The notes under the pieces: model-generated | What the model was told of the DNA's origin: nothing | The model's database searches: none | Seen by the model: only the letters and a program-made list of their open reading frames with translations | NCBI RefSeq assembly: GCF_027497495.1 | Contig: NZ_CP114205.1 | Coordinates: forward strand, 744,001 to 808,000 | Direction of reading: 5' to 3' | Source: Streptomyces tubercidicus | Lineage (GTDB): Bacteria; Actinomycetota; Actinomycetes; Streptomycetales; Streptomycetaceae | Length of the DNA stretch: 64,000 nt | Program-made: the position numbers and the translations under genes | In this document: piece after piece, positions 45,360-53,980 of the stretch | Layout: each line of letters opens with the position of its first letter | Numbering within the stretch: the stretch's first letter is position 1

Positions 45360-48119
45360 TCAGTGGCTGGTCTCACTGAGTTGTTGGACGAGTTCGGTGA
45401 ACTGTGCCGCGGTGGAGTGGCTGTAGAACTGCCTGGGTGAGACCTTGGGTAGGTTTTGTTCCCGCATTTCGGCGAGGACTCGGACGACGAGGAGTGAGTT
45501 TCCGCCGAGGGTGAAGAAGTTGTCCTCGGGGTTCACCAGAGTGTTGAGGTGCTTGCTCCAGATGTTCAGGATGGTGTCAGCGATTGTGTTGGTGGCCGGT
45601 TCGGGTTCGGGGGTGCCGGGTGGGTCGGTCGGTGCGGTGAGCGGGTCGGGCAGTTTGGTGGTGTCGGGCTTCCCATTGATGGTCAGCGGGATTTCGGTGA
45701 CTTGGGTGAGCGTCGCGGGTGTCATGTAGTCGGGGAGTGTGGCTTTGGCGTGCGCGAGTACGGGTGCGCGGTCGCCTGCTGTCTCCAGGACTATGTAGGC
45801 GTCGATCCGGCTGCTGGCGGGGTCGTCGGGCTGGTCGCGGTTGACGACGACGGCCGCGGCGGTCACATGGGGTGCGCCCAGCAGCACGGTGCGGATCTCG
45901 TCGAGTTCGATGCGGTGTCCGCGAATCTTGACCTGGTTGTCGAGTCGGCCGAGGTGGTCCAGGCGGCCGTCGAGGTGCAGCCGGCCCTTGTCGCCGCTGC
46001 GGTAGATCCGTTCGCCGGTGGATTCGTCGAGGATGAACCGCTGCTGGGTCAGCTCGTCTTGGCCGAGGTAGTGGCTGGCCACTCCGGCGCCGCCGACGTA
46101 GATCTCGCCGGAGGCCCCGGGCGGCAGCACCCGTCCTTGTTCGTCGCGGATGGACACCGACCACCCCGGCAGTGGACGGCCGACCGATCGTGAGCCGACG
46201 ACGACTTCGTGCGGGGTGACCGTCTGGGCGGTGACATGCACGGTGGTCTCGGTGATGCCGAACATGTTGACCACCCGGCAGTCGCTGGCCAGGTGACGGG
46301 CGAACCAGGGGGCCAGCATGCGCACGTCCAGTGGTTCGCCGCCGAAGATGACCAGCCGCAGGGCCAGGTCCCGGCAGACGCGTTGGTCGGTGCGGATGAG
46401 TTGCGCGAACGCGGACGGTGTCTGGTTGAGCACCGTGACGCGCTGCTCGGCCAGCAGGGTGTAGAACTCCTCGGTGTCGCGGGTGGTCCAGTAGGGCACG
46501 ACGACCAGCCGGCCGCCGGTGAGCAGGCAGCCCCAGATCTCCCAGACGGAGAAGTCGAAGGCGCTGGAATGGAACAGCGTCCAGGTGTCGTCGGGGCCGA
46601 GAGCGAAATCCTCGGCGGTGGCCTGCAGCAGCGCCAGTACGTTGCGGTGCGGCACCACCACGCCCTTGGGCGTGCCGGTGGAACCGGATGTGTAGATCAC
46701 GTAGGCGGGGTCCTCGCCCCCGTCGACGGGGCGTGTACCGTCCGCCGTCCGGCCTCCGGCCAGTTGGGTCAGTGCGCGCGGGGTCAGCAGCTGAGTCCCG
46801 GGAACCGGAGGGAAGTTCGGTGCGGAGGTGATGATGACGGGCATGGCCGCGTTGCGGGCGGTGAAGCTCAGGCGCTGCGCCGGATAGCGCGGGTCCATCG
46901 GCACGTACGCGCAGCCTGCCTTGAGCACGCCGAGCAGGGTGACCACCAGGTCGGCGTCCCGTTCCAGGCAGACACCGATCCGGCTGCCCGGTGCGATGTC
47001 CAGTGCGCGCAGTCCTGCGGCCACCGCGTCCGCTCGCTCATCCAGTTGCCGGTAGGTCAGCTCCTCCTCGCCGGCCAGCAGCGCCACGGCCTCCGGCTGC
47101 TTGGCGGCCACCTCCTCGAAGGCGCGGTCGATCCGCCCCCGCACGAGCGCGGCATCGCCTGCGTCGCCCGCCCGCAGGAGTGCCGCCCGTTCGGCGTGCG
47201 GCAGCAGTTCCAGCCCGGACAGCGGCCGCTGTGCCGCGCTGTTCGCCAGCTGCTCGCCCAGGTGGGCCACGTACGCGCAGAACTGCTGCGCGATGGAGGC
47301 GTCCACAATGCCCTGGTCGAACCGGCACTTCGCGCGCGCCGAGCCGCTGTCGAGCTGGATGGTGAGCGGGAAGACCGGCGCCAGGCAGGCCGTGTAACTG
47401 CCCTCCTCGAAGGCCGGGCTCAGGACAACCCCGACCGGCGGCGGCTCGTGGAGGGTGAGCGGTGCCTGGTCGAACCGGTGCAGGAAGTCCGCGACCGAGC
47501 CCTGCGGATGCTCGTCCACCGGATGGACGCGGATGTCCTCGCCTGTGCCGTTGTCCAGGTCCAGCACGCCCAGTTCCGTCCGGTTCCCGCCGCTGTACCG
47601 GCTCACGGCCAGTGCGATCGCGGGCAGCAGCAGCCGTCCGGCTTGTCCGCCGAGCGCCGTGAGGTCGATCTGCGCGCTGCCAGTGACCCCGCGCAGCTGG
47701 GGATCGCCCAGGCCCCACTCCAGGCGGCCGCGGTGCGCGAGGCCCGGCCGGTCGGCGGCGGGCCAGGGTGGCATGCTCTCACCGGGGCCGTCCAGCAGCA
47801 GCCGGGCGACCCGGCGCAGTGCGGCCGGGGGGATCACCGCGCGGACGGCCACCAGCACCAGGTCCGTGGTCCCGTCGGTGTAGTGCAGGGCCACGGCTCG
47901 CAAAGGGGGGCCGTCCTGGTGGATCGGCCGCAGGGACTCGGCACGCCTGCGGTCCCGGGCCATCGGCTCGTCGGCACCGGCCGGCACCGGGGTCTGCCAG
48001 ACCTGGACCGGATCGGATACCGCCGCGGACAGCAGGCGCTGCGGATCGGCTGTGCCGGGCAGCCGCAGCACGAGGCTGTGGCATCCGGCGGCCAGTTCCT
48101 CGATCGTCGATCTCGTCAT
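45360..48119 (-). CDS. NRPS: degenerate C - A(Thr) - PCP
   Basis: A 919-aa NRPS. Residues 1-310 look like a shrunken condensation domain without HHxxxDG (the matching region reads LVLVAVRAVIPPAALRR). The adenylation domain spans about 330-800, with YTSGSTGTPKG, FDFSVWEIWG and NMFGITETTVHVT. By alignment to GrsA the pocket is D-F-W-N-I-G-M-V-H-K, the L-threonine code. The PCP carries FFTLGGNSLLVV (Ser near 870) before a C-terminal helix. It loads Thr on its PCP; peptide bond formation probably depends on a condensation enzyme elsewhere. It follows the SDR gene by 16 nt. No MbtH-like gene is in the window. Confidence 0.93.
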   Translation of the reverse strand: MTRSTIEELAAGCHSLVLRLPGTADPQRLLSAAVSDPVQVWQTPVPAGADEPMARDRRRAESLRPIHQDGPPLRAVALHYTDGTTDLVLVAVRAVIPPAALRRVARLLLDGPGESMPPWPAADRPGLAHRGRLEWGLGDPQLRGVTGSAQIDLTALGGQAGRLLLPAIALAVSRYSGGNRTELGVLDLDNGTGEDIRVHPVDEHPQGSVADFLHRFDQAPLTLHEPPPVGVVLSPAFEEGSYTACLAPVFPLTIQLDSGSARAKCRFDQGIVDASIAQQFCAYVAHLGEQLANSAAQRPLSGLELLPHAERAALLRAGDAGDAALVRGRIDRAFEEVAAKQPEAVALLAGEEELTYRQLDERADAVAAGLRALDIAPGSRIGVCLERDADLVVTLLGVLKAGCAYVPMDPRYPAQRLSFTARNAAMPVIITSAPNFPPVPGTQLLTPRALTQLAGGRTADGTRPVDGGEDPAYVIYTSGSTGTPKGVVVPHRNVLALLQATAEDFALGPDDTWTLFHSSAFDFSVWEIWGCLLTGGRLVVVPYWTTRDTEEFYTLLAEQRVTVLNQTPSAFAQLIRTDQRVCRDLALRLVIFGGEPLDVRMLAPWFARHLASDCRVVNMFGITETTVHVTAQTVTPHEVVVGSRSVGRPLPGWSVSIRDEQGRVLPPGASGEIYVGGAGVASHYLGQDELTQQRFILDESTGERIYRSGDKGRLHLDGRLDHLGRLDNQVKIRGHRIELDEIRTVLLGAPHVTAAAVVVNRDQPDDPASSRIDAYIVLETAGDRAPVLAHAKATLPDYMTPATLTQVTEIPLTINGKPDTTKLPDPLTAPTDPPGTPEPEPATNTIADTILNIWSKHLNTLVNPEDNFFTLGGNSLLVVRVLAEMREQNLPKVSPRQFYSHSTAAQFTELVQQLSETSH

Positions 48120-48135
48120 GGGTGGGACCTCCTGG

Positions 48136-48960
48136 TCATCGGGACGTGAAGCCGCCGTCCACGGTCAGCACGCTGCCAGTGACCTGGCGGGACTCGTCCG
48201 TCGCGAGCCACAGTGCCGCGTTCGCGATGTCGGACGGCTCGATCAGCGCGTTCATCGGCTGGTCCCGGACGAAGATCCGCTCGTGGTCGGCAACCGGCAC
48301 CTCCAGCGATCGGGCGATCTCGGCGAGCATCCGGCCCTCCAGCACCGGGTCGTCGCGGATCGAGCCGGGGCACAACGCGTTCACCCGAACCCGCATCGGG
48401 GCGTAGTCCAGGGCTGCGGCCTTGGTCAGTCCGATCAGCCCGTGCTTGGCTGCGACGTAGCTCGCGAAATGCCGGTATCCGACCGTTCCCGCGGTCGAGG
48501 ACACGTTGATGATGCTGCCGAACTTGCGCTGGACCATCACCGGTGCGACCGCCTTCATCATCCGCCAGGCGCCGGAGAGGTCGATGTCGAGCATGAGCGA
48601 CCACTCCTGCTCGGTGATGTCGTGGGCGATCTTCCCCGAGGGCGAGGCGATTCCGGCGTTGTTGACCAGCACGTCCACCGTGCCGAACCGGTCCAGCGCC
48701 TGGTCGACCGCCTGCGCGCACTGCCGGGTGTCGCGCACGTCGACGGCGGCGGTCACGATCGCGGCGCCCGCGCGTCGGCACAGGTCCGCGGTGTGTTCCA
48801 ACTGGCCCGACGATCCGAGCGGGTAGGGCACGTCGGCCAGGTCCTGGGTGATGTCCAGCAGCAGCAGGTCGGCTCCCTCGTCGGCGAACCTGAGCGCTAA
48901 CGCCCGGCCCAGGCCGCGGGCCGCGCCGGTGACGATCACGGTCTTGCCGGTCAGCCGCAT
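48136..48960 (-). CDS. SDR oxidoreductase (mycofactocin-coupled type)
   Basis: A 274-aa classical short-chain dehydrogenase. The cofactor motif is TVIVTGAARGLGRALALRFA, then VLVNNAGIASPSG, and the catalytic triad is Ser in INVSSTAGTVGY and YVAAKHG (Tyr, Lys). An insertion after the second strand (DITQDLADVPYPLGSSGQLE) is the feature of the SDR subfamily often linked to mycofactocin with a bound nicotinamide. It oxidises an alcohol or reduces a carbonyl, possibly the Thr hydroxyl or a polyketide oxygen (inference). Its start overlaps the end of the thioesterase gene by 10 nt. Confidence 0.88.
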   Translation of the reverse strand: MRLTGKTVIVTGAARGLGRALALRFADEGADLLLLDITQDLADVPYPLGSSGQLEHTADLCRRAGAAIVTAAVDVRDTRQCAQAVDQALDRFGTVDVLVNNAGIASPSGKIAHDITEQEWSLMLDIDLSGAWRMMKAVAPVMVQRKFGSIINVSSTAGTVGYRHFASYVAAKHGLIGLTKAAALDYAPMRVRVNALCPGSIRDDPVLEGRMLAEIARSLEVPVADHERIFVRDQPMNALIEPSDIANAALWLATDESRQVTGSVLTVDGGFTSR

Positions 48961-49661
48961 GCCGGACTCCCGGCTATCACACGCAGCAACCGCTCGGGCT
49001 CGTCGACCAGGTACATGTGGCCGTTGGGCAGTTCCCGGTAGGCGAACGGACCCCGCGTCACCTTGGCCCACTGTTCGGCCTGTTCCCGGGAGACGAGTTC
49101 GTCGTCTTCGCCGCGCAGCGCGGTGATCGGCACCGAGAGCGGCTCGGTGCTGGTCGCCCGGTAGTCCTCGTGCATCTGCACGTCGGCGCGCAGCGTCGGG
49201 AGCAGGACCTCGACCAGTTCGGGATCGTCGAAGGCCGCATGCCGGTAGCCGGCGAACCGCTGCACCCCGGCCAGGAACTCCTCGTCGGCCAGGCCGGTCG
49301 CCCGCTCGGTCCGTCCGTTGTGCGGCCCCGGTGATCCACTGACAAACAGGTGACGGAGCCCGAGGTGGCCGGTCCGTTCGAGTTCCCTGGCGATCTCGTA
49401 GGCGAGCACCGCGCCGAGGCTGTGCCCGAACAGCGCGATGTCCGCACCCTCGCCGGCACTGGACACGATCCTGGGCGTCAATTCGGCTACGGCGTCGCCG
49501 ACCTCGGTGAACGGGTCGTCCAGGAATCGCTCCTCGCGCCCCGGCAACTGGACCGGAAGCACAGCGACTTCCGATACATCTAGCTTTTCCCATTCCCGGA
49601 AGAAACCGGCGCCACTGCCGGCGAAAGGCAGGCAGGCGAGAAGAAGCTGCTGTGCACCCAT
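48951..49661 (-). CDS. Type II thioesterase 2
   Basis: A 236-aa external thioesterase. It has LLLACLPFAGSGAGFFREW, VLPVQLPGREERFLDDPF, the nucleophile motif IALFGHSLGAVLAYEIAREL, the acid region ALRGEDDELVSREQAEQW and catalytic His in LPNGHMYLVDEPERLL. The chosen start is ATG at 49661 with GGGAG 5 nt upstream; the frame stays open upstream without a signal. It is first gene of the minus-strand thioesterase-SDR-NRPS operon. It probably edits carrier proteins or releases the product. Confidence 0.9.
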   Translation of the reverse strand: MGAQQLLLACLPFAGSGAGFFREWEKLDVSEVAVLPVQLPGREERFLDDPFTEVGDAVAELTPRIVSSAGEGADIALFGHSLGAVLAYEIARELERTGHLGLRHLFVSGSPGPHNGRTERATGLADEEFLAGVQRFAGYRHAAFDDPELVEVLLPTLRADVQMHEDYRATSTEPLSVPITALRGEDDELVSREQAEQWAKVTRGPFAYRELPNGHMYLVDEPERLLRVIAGSPACG

Positions 49662-50300
49662 GGTCTCCCAACTTTCTTGATCATTAAAGACGTGGAGTGT
49701 AGCTCGGGACATCCCCCGGAGCAGTTGATCTATGTCCTGATTTGAGGGGGAGGAGTTCGATCGCACCGCGCCCCTTAGCGCAGAGCGGGACGGCACCACT
49801 GGGGAGAGAAGCGACCTGTTCTGACCCGAAGTTGACGAAAGGGCCGTGGCGGTCGACGTCGCAAAGGCCGGCGGCATGGCGTGTAACCGGGTTCCGCACG
49901 AGTCCCGGCCCGAGGAGGCGGATCCAGGAAGCGCAGGAACATCGCCCTCGACCGGGAGTTCCCGAACTCGACACTAGGCCCTACGACCTGAGGATCAGTC
50001 GGGTAGTGATGAAAGCCACAGGGGCGTACCGGAAGTCGTTCGCACGCATCAACTCGGTTGCGCACAGCGGGCGTTGGGCCCATCAGCAGGATTTGGCCGA
50101 AAGTCCGCCCCCCCCCGTACGCCGGCCAGGTCCTGCGAGCGACCGCACCAAACCCGGACATAGATCAACTTCTCCACGGCCCGACCCGCCTTCCTCGCCC
50201 TTGCCGCCGCCCCGATCCGCCACTCAGTCCCACTGAAACCAACTATGTGACACAGGGTCAAATGCCTTATGGGCAGGGGCTGTCGGGACCCAGAAGGTGT
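49662..50300. other. Divergent spacer between NRPS and KS operons
   Basis: About 640 nt without a supported gene. On the minus side GGACAT and ATGTCC arms (49708-49713 and 49733-49738) flank the probable promoter of the thioesterase operon (TACACT at 49697-49702 on the minus strand). The rest shows no clear signal apart from an eight-C run near 50109. Confidence 0.4.
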
Positions 50301-50353
50301 TTGTGCCGACGAGTCGGCGTGGTTATAGTCGCTGGCATGGTGGATCACCATGC
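50301..50353 (+). promoter_or_regulatory. Promoter and operator of the ACP-KS-ACP operon
   Basis: -35 TTGTGC (50301-50306), 17-bp spacer and -10 TATAGT (50324-50329). The spacer holds the inverted repeat CCGAC-ga-GTCGG (50306-50317). The start-site region is covered by a perfect 8-bp inverted repeat GCATGGTG-gat-CACCATGC (50335-50353). This layout fits a tightly repressible vegetative promoter with a leader of about 125 nt. Confidence 0.65.
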
Positions 50354-50463
50354 TTGTCGATCCGGAGAGTTGCCGGGGTTATGAGACGGGGTGCTGTGAT
50401 GACTTCTTTATGCCGGGCGATATTCACTGACCATGGAAACGGCCGACGCCGGGATGTGATGGG

Positions 50464-53013
50464 GTGAGCACCCTCCAGCCCCCAGTCACCCAAACCGAGC
50501 GGATACTCGCCGAAATCTGGTGTGACGTCCTCGAACTCGACGAGGTCGGCGTACTCGACAACTTCTTCGAAGTTGGCGGGTACTCGATGCTCATGCAACT
50601 GGTGCGAGAGCAGATCGCGCAGCGTATCGGCATTCGGCCGAAACTGCCGGAGCTGTTCATCTACTCCACGATCCGGTCCTGTGCCGCCTTCCTTGACGGC
50701 TCGACACAGGAGCATGAACCGGATCCACTTACGCAGGAGCGGGCCGGAGAATCGGACTCCGCTGACCCAGGAGCCGGCGGGCGTGATACGGATATCGCCG
50801 TCATCGGACTGGCCTGCCGTTTCCCGGACGCCGTGGATGCGGACCAGTTCTGGGGCAACCTCGTGTCCGGTGTTGACAGTGTCAGCCGTTTCCCCAAGAA
50901 AAGCTTCCCCAGTCCCGGCGGCATAACGCGGGAATACGTTCCGGCAGGTGGACTGCTGCAGGCGCCGGAATGGTTCGACGCGGGTTACTTCGGGTACACC
51001 CCGCGTGAGGCCCTGCTCACCGACCCCCAGCATCGGGTCCTGCTGGAGTGCTCGCTGGAGGCGATCGAGGGCGCCGGCTACGACCCCGACCGATTCCCGG
51101 GCCTGATCGGCATTTACGCCGGGTCCAGCCTGTCCACCTACACGGAGACCCTGCGGGCCAGGCAGCAGGAAGACGCCTCGATCACCAGCTGGGACATCCT
51201 GACCGGCACCACCAGCGACTACCTGGCCAGTCGCGTTGCCTACAAGCTGGGTCTGCGGGGACCGACCGCCAACGTGCAGGCGGCCTGCGCGACCTCGCTG
51301 TACGCCGTGCACTTCGCCGCTCGGGCAGTGCTGTCCGGTGAGTGCGATCTGGCACTGGCCGGCGGCACTTCGGTACGTCTGCCCGCCGCACTGGACAACT
51401 ACCGGGTCGGCGGCATCACCTCGCCCACCGGCACCTGCCGCCCGTTCGACGCGGCCGCCGACGGGGTGATCGGTGGCCAGGGCTGCGGGATCATCGTGCT
51501 CAAGCGGCTGTCCGAGGCCATCGCCGACGGAGACCACATCCATGCCGTGCTGCGCGGCTCCGCGGTCAACAACGACGGCAGGGATCGTGCGGGGTTCACC
51601 GCGCCGGGAGTGCGCGGGCAGGTCGAGGTGATCAGGGCCGCCCAACGCGCCGCGGACGTGACTCCCTCGTCCATCACCTACCTTGAGGCACACGGCACCG
51701 GCACCCGAGTGGGAGACCCGATCGAGGTCGCCGGACTGAACCACGCGTTCGCCGACGGGGAACCGCGCGAGCAGCCGTGCCTGCTCGGCTCGGTCAAGGG
51801 CAACATCGGGCACACCGACGCCGCCGCCGGCATCGCCGGATTCATCAAGACCGTGCTCGCCGTGGAACGCGGAATCATCCCACCGAGCCTGCACTACAGC
51901 GAGCCGAACCCGGACATCGACTTCGCGGCGGGCCCGTTCACCGTGGTGACCGAACCCACGCCGTGGGAGCCCGCCGGACTGCCGCGCCGGGCCGGTGTCA
52001 CCTCGCGCGGCCTGGGCGGCGGCAACGCACACGTCGTGCTGGAGCAGCCGCCGTCACCGCTGCCCAGGGAGCACAGCGCGCAGGACCAGGTACTGGTGCT
52101 GTCCGCGCACACCCCGGCGGCCCTCGACGAGCTGACCGCCCGCATCGCCGGCCGACTGACCGATCACCCCGAGCTCGATCTGCGGGATGTGGCGTGGACG
52201 CTGCAGGTCGGCAGACGACTGCACGGCCACCGCCGCTACGCGGTGGTGCGCGATCGGCAGGACGCACTGCGAGTGCTCAGCGGGGACGCGCCCGAGCGGC
52301 TGGTCACCGGCGACCACGCCCGGGACGGGCGAGCCGTGGCCCTGCTGGTGCCCGAGACGGACGCCGCGCAGGCGGTGCAGCACTGGACGGCGCTCGGCCT
52401 GAAGCCGGACCTCACTCTGACCCCGGACAGCAGCGACGCCCAGATCCGGGCCGCTCTGGACACCCCGGGTCGGCTGTTCCTGGAGATCGGCGACTCACAG
52501 CTGTCCGCACGGCTGCGGGAGCATCCGCAGTGGACGCCGGACCACATCGCCATCACGGTCACCGACCCACTGGCAGCACTGGGAGAGCTGTGGCTCGCCG
52601 GGCTGCCGATCAACTGGGCGGCAGCCCACGCAGAGCAGCCCCGAAGGGTGCCCCTGCCCAGCTACCCGTTCCAGCGGCAGCGCTACCTGCTGGAGGCGGG
52701 GCCCATCGCACAGCCGACGGCGCCCACCGCGGACGCCGAACCGGACACCGAACTGGACACCAAGCTGGACACCGAACAGACGGTGTCCAAGCTGTTCACT
52801 CAAATGCTCGGCCTGTCGGACGTCGACCCGCAGGACAACTTCTTCGACCTCGGCGGGGACTCGCTGGTCGCGACCGAGCTGGTGGGCCAACTCGAACAGC
52901 TGCTGCCGGTGCAACTGGAGGTGCGCTCGATGTACCTCGCGCCATCGGTGCGCGAACTCACCGCACTGCTCGAAGAGCAGATGCGCGACGACCCGGCGGT
53001 GCGCCGTGGCTGA
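50464..53013 (+). CDS. AT-less PKS protein: ACP-KS-ACP
   Basis: An 849-aa protein. An N-terminal carrier domain (about 8-85) has DNFFEVGGYSML (Ser41). The KS (about 110-530) has Cys275 in VQAACATSLYAVH, EAHGTGTRVGDPIEV and GNIGHTDAAAG. It is of the clade found at NRPS/PKS joints. There follow about 230 residues with KS-AT linker features and the post-AT tail VPLPSYPFQRQRYLLEA, but no AT (no GHSxG). A second carrier has FFDLGGDSLVATEL (Ser800). The extender must be supplied in trans, or the KS may do a non-extending condensation. GTG start; the thioesterase gene overlaps the end by 8 nt. Confidence 0.92.
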   Translation: MSTLQPPVTQTERILAEIWCDVLELDEVGVLDNFFEVGGYSMLMQLVREQIAQRIGIRPKLPELFIYSTIRSCAAFLDGSTQEHEPDPLTQERAGESDSADPGAGGRDTDIAVIGLACRFPDAVDADQFWGNLVSGVDSVSRFPKKSFPSPGGITREYVPAGGLLQAPEWFDAGYFGYTPREALLTDPQHRVLLECSLEAIEGAGYDPDRFPGLIGIYAGSSLSTYTETLRARQQEDASITSWDILTGTTSDYLASRVAYKLGLRGPTANVQAACATSLYAVHFAARAVLSGECDLALAGGTSVRLPAALDNYRVGGITSPTGTCRPFDAAADGVIGGQGCGIIVLKRLSEAIADGDHIHAVLRGSAVNNDGRDRAGFTAPGVRGQVEVIRAAQRAADVTPSSITYLEAHGTGTRVGDPIEVAGLNHAFADGEPREQPCLLGSVKGNIGHTDAAAGIAGFIKTVLAVERGIIPPSLHYSEPNPDIDFAAGPFTVVTEPTPWEPAGLPRRAGVTSRGLGGGNAHVVLEQPPSPLPREHSAQDQVLVLSAHTPAALDELTARIAGRLTDHPELDLRDVAWTLQVGRRLHGHRRYAVVRDRQDALRVLSGDAPERLVTGDHARDGRAVALLVPETDAAQAVQHWTALGLKPDLTLTPDSSDAQIRAALDTPGRLFLEIGDSQLSARLREHPQWTPDHIAITVTDPLAALGELWLAGLPINWAAAHAEQPRRVPLPSYPFQRQRYLLEAGPIAQPTAPTADAEPDTELDTKLDTEQTVSKLFTQMLGLSDVDPQDNFFDLGGDSLVATELVGQLEQLLPVQLEVRSMYLAPSVRELTALLEEQMRDDPAVRRG

Positions 53014-53758
53014 CATACGGGTGATCGAGCGTGCCCCGGCACCCTCTACCGTCGTCGCCACCTTGTACTGCTTTCCACACGCAGGTGGTGCGGCCGGGGA
53101 GTACGCGCGGTGGGTGGAGCACATCCCCGGCCTGCGCCTAGTGGCCGTCCAACCACCCGGCAGGGCACACAACATAGGGCAGTCGGCGTTGACCTCGATG
53201 CCGCAACTGGTGAGCGAGATCGTCGCGCAGGTGCGGTTCACCCCACCGTTCGCCCTGTTCGGCCACAGCCTGGGCGCGCTCGTCGCGTTCGAGGTGGCCA
53301 GGGCGCTGCAGCCGAAGCCACTGCGGCTCTTCGTCTCATCGTGCCCGCCTCCGCCACTTTCCGTATCGGACCAGCCGCTGCACCTGCTCGACGATGCCGA
53401 GCTGCACGCCGAGATCGAACGACGTTGGGGACCGCTGCCCGCGGCAACCACATCCGACAAGGACCTGCTCGCCGCCGCGCTGGCCTGCTACCGGGCCGAC
53501 CTGCAGGTACTGGAAACCTATGAGCACGTGCCCGGCCCGCGGCTGCACAGCCCCATCACCGCCATCGCCGGCGCGACGGAGGCGAAAGGCGGTGCCTGGC
53601 AGGCCGGTTGGCGCGAGCACACCGACGGAGCCTTCGAGTCGTGTGTGCGGCCAGGAGGCCACTTCCACACCCGGCAGGACCCCGAAGGCCTGGGCAGGCT
53701 GCTCAGTGACACCGTGCGGTCCGATCTGATCCGAGCCGAGCGAGACGTGATCGGATGA
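53006..53758 (+). CDS. Type II thioesterase 3
   Basis: A 250-aa external thioesterase. It has TLYCFPHAGGAAGEYARWV, VAVQPPGRAHNIG, the nucleophile motif FALFGHSLGALVAFEVARAL, and His in RPGGHFHTRQDPEGL. The usual acidic residue region is changed (AIAGATEAKGG, without the common GxxD), so the triad acid may come from another position. Its GTG start lies inside the end of the ACP-KS-ACP gene (8-nt overlap), tying it to that protein. Confidence 0.88.
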   Translation: MADIRVIERAPAPSTVVATLYCFPHAGGAAGEYARWVEHIPGLRLVAVQPPGRAHNIGQSALTSMPQLVSEIVAQVRFTPPFALFGHSLGALVAFEVARALQPKPLRLFVSSCPPPPLSVSDQPLHLLDDAELHAEIERRWGPLPAATTSDKDLLAAALACYRADLQVLETYEHVPGPRLHSPITAIAGATEAKGGAWQAGWREHTDGAFESCVRPGGHFHTRQDPEGLGRLLSDTVRSDLIRAERDVIG

Positions 53759-53980
53759 AAGGCACCGGGGCTGCCGGGACGGCCCCGGGCCGCTGGAACA
53801 ACCGCCGCTGAGCGGCCGTCGTTCCCGTAACGACCATTCCGGCCAAGGGCATTCATCGCGATCCGGCTCGGGCAGGCCGTCAGGTCTGCCCGAGCCGGCG
53901 CTCCGGGCAGGGATGTCGGCGGCCCATCCGCGGGGGCGGCCAATCCGACGCGGGATCAGAACAGACAGTGGAGGCCAGCC

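Noticed and set aside
46209..48149. 646-codon plus-strand frame opposite the Thr NRPS
   Set aside because: The minus strand carries all A-domain core motifs; this frame has none.
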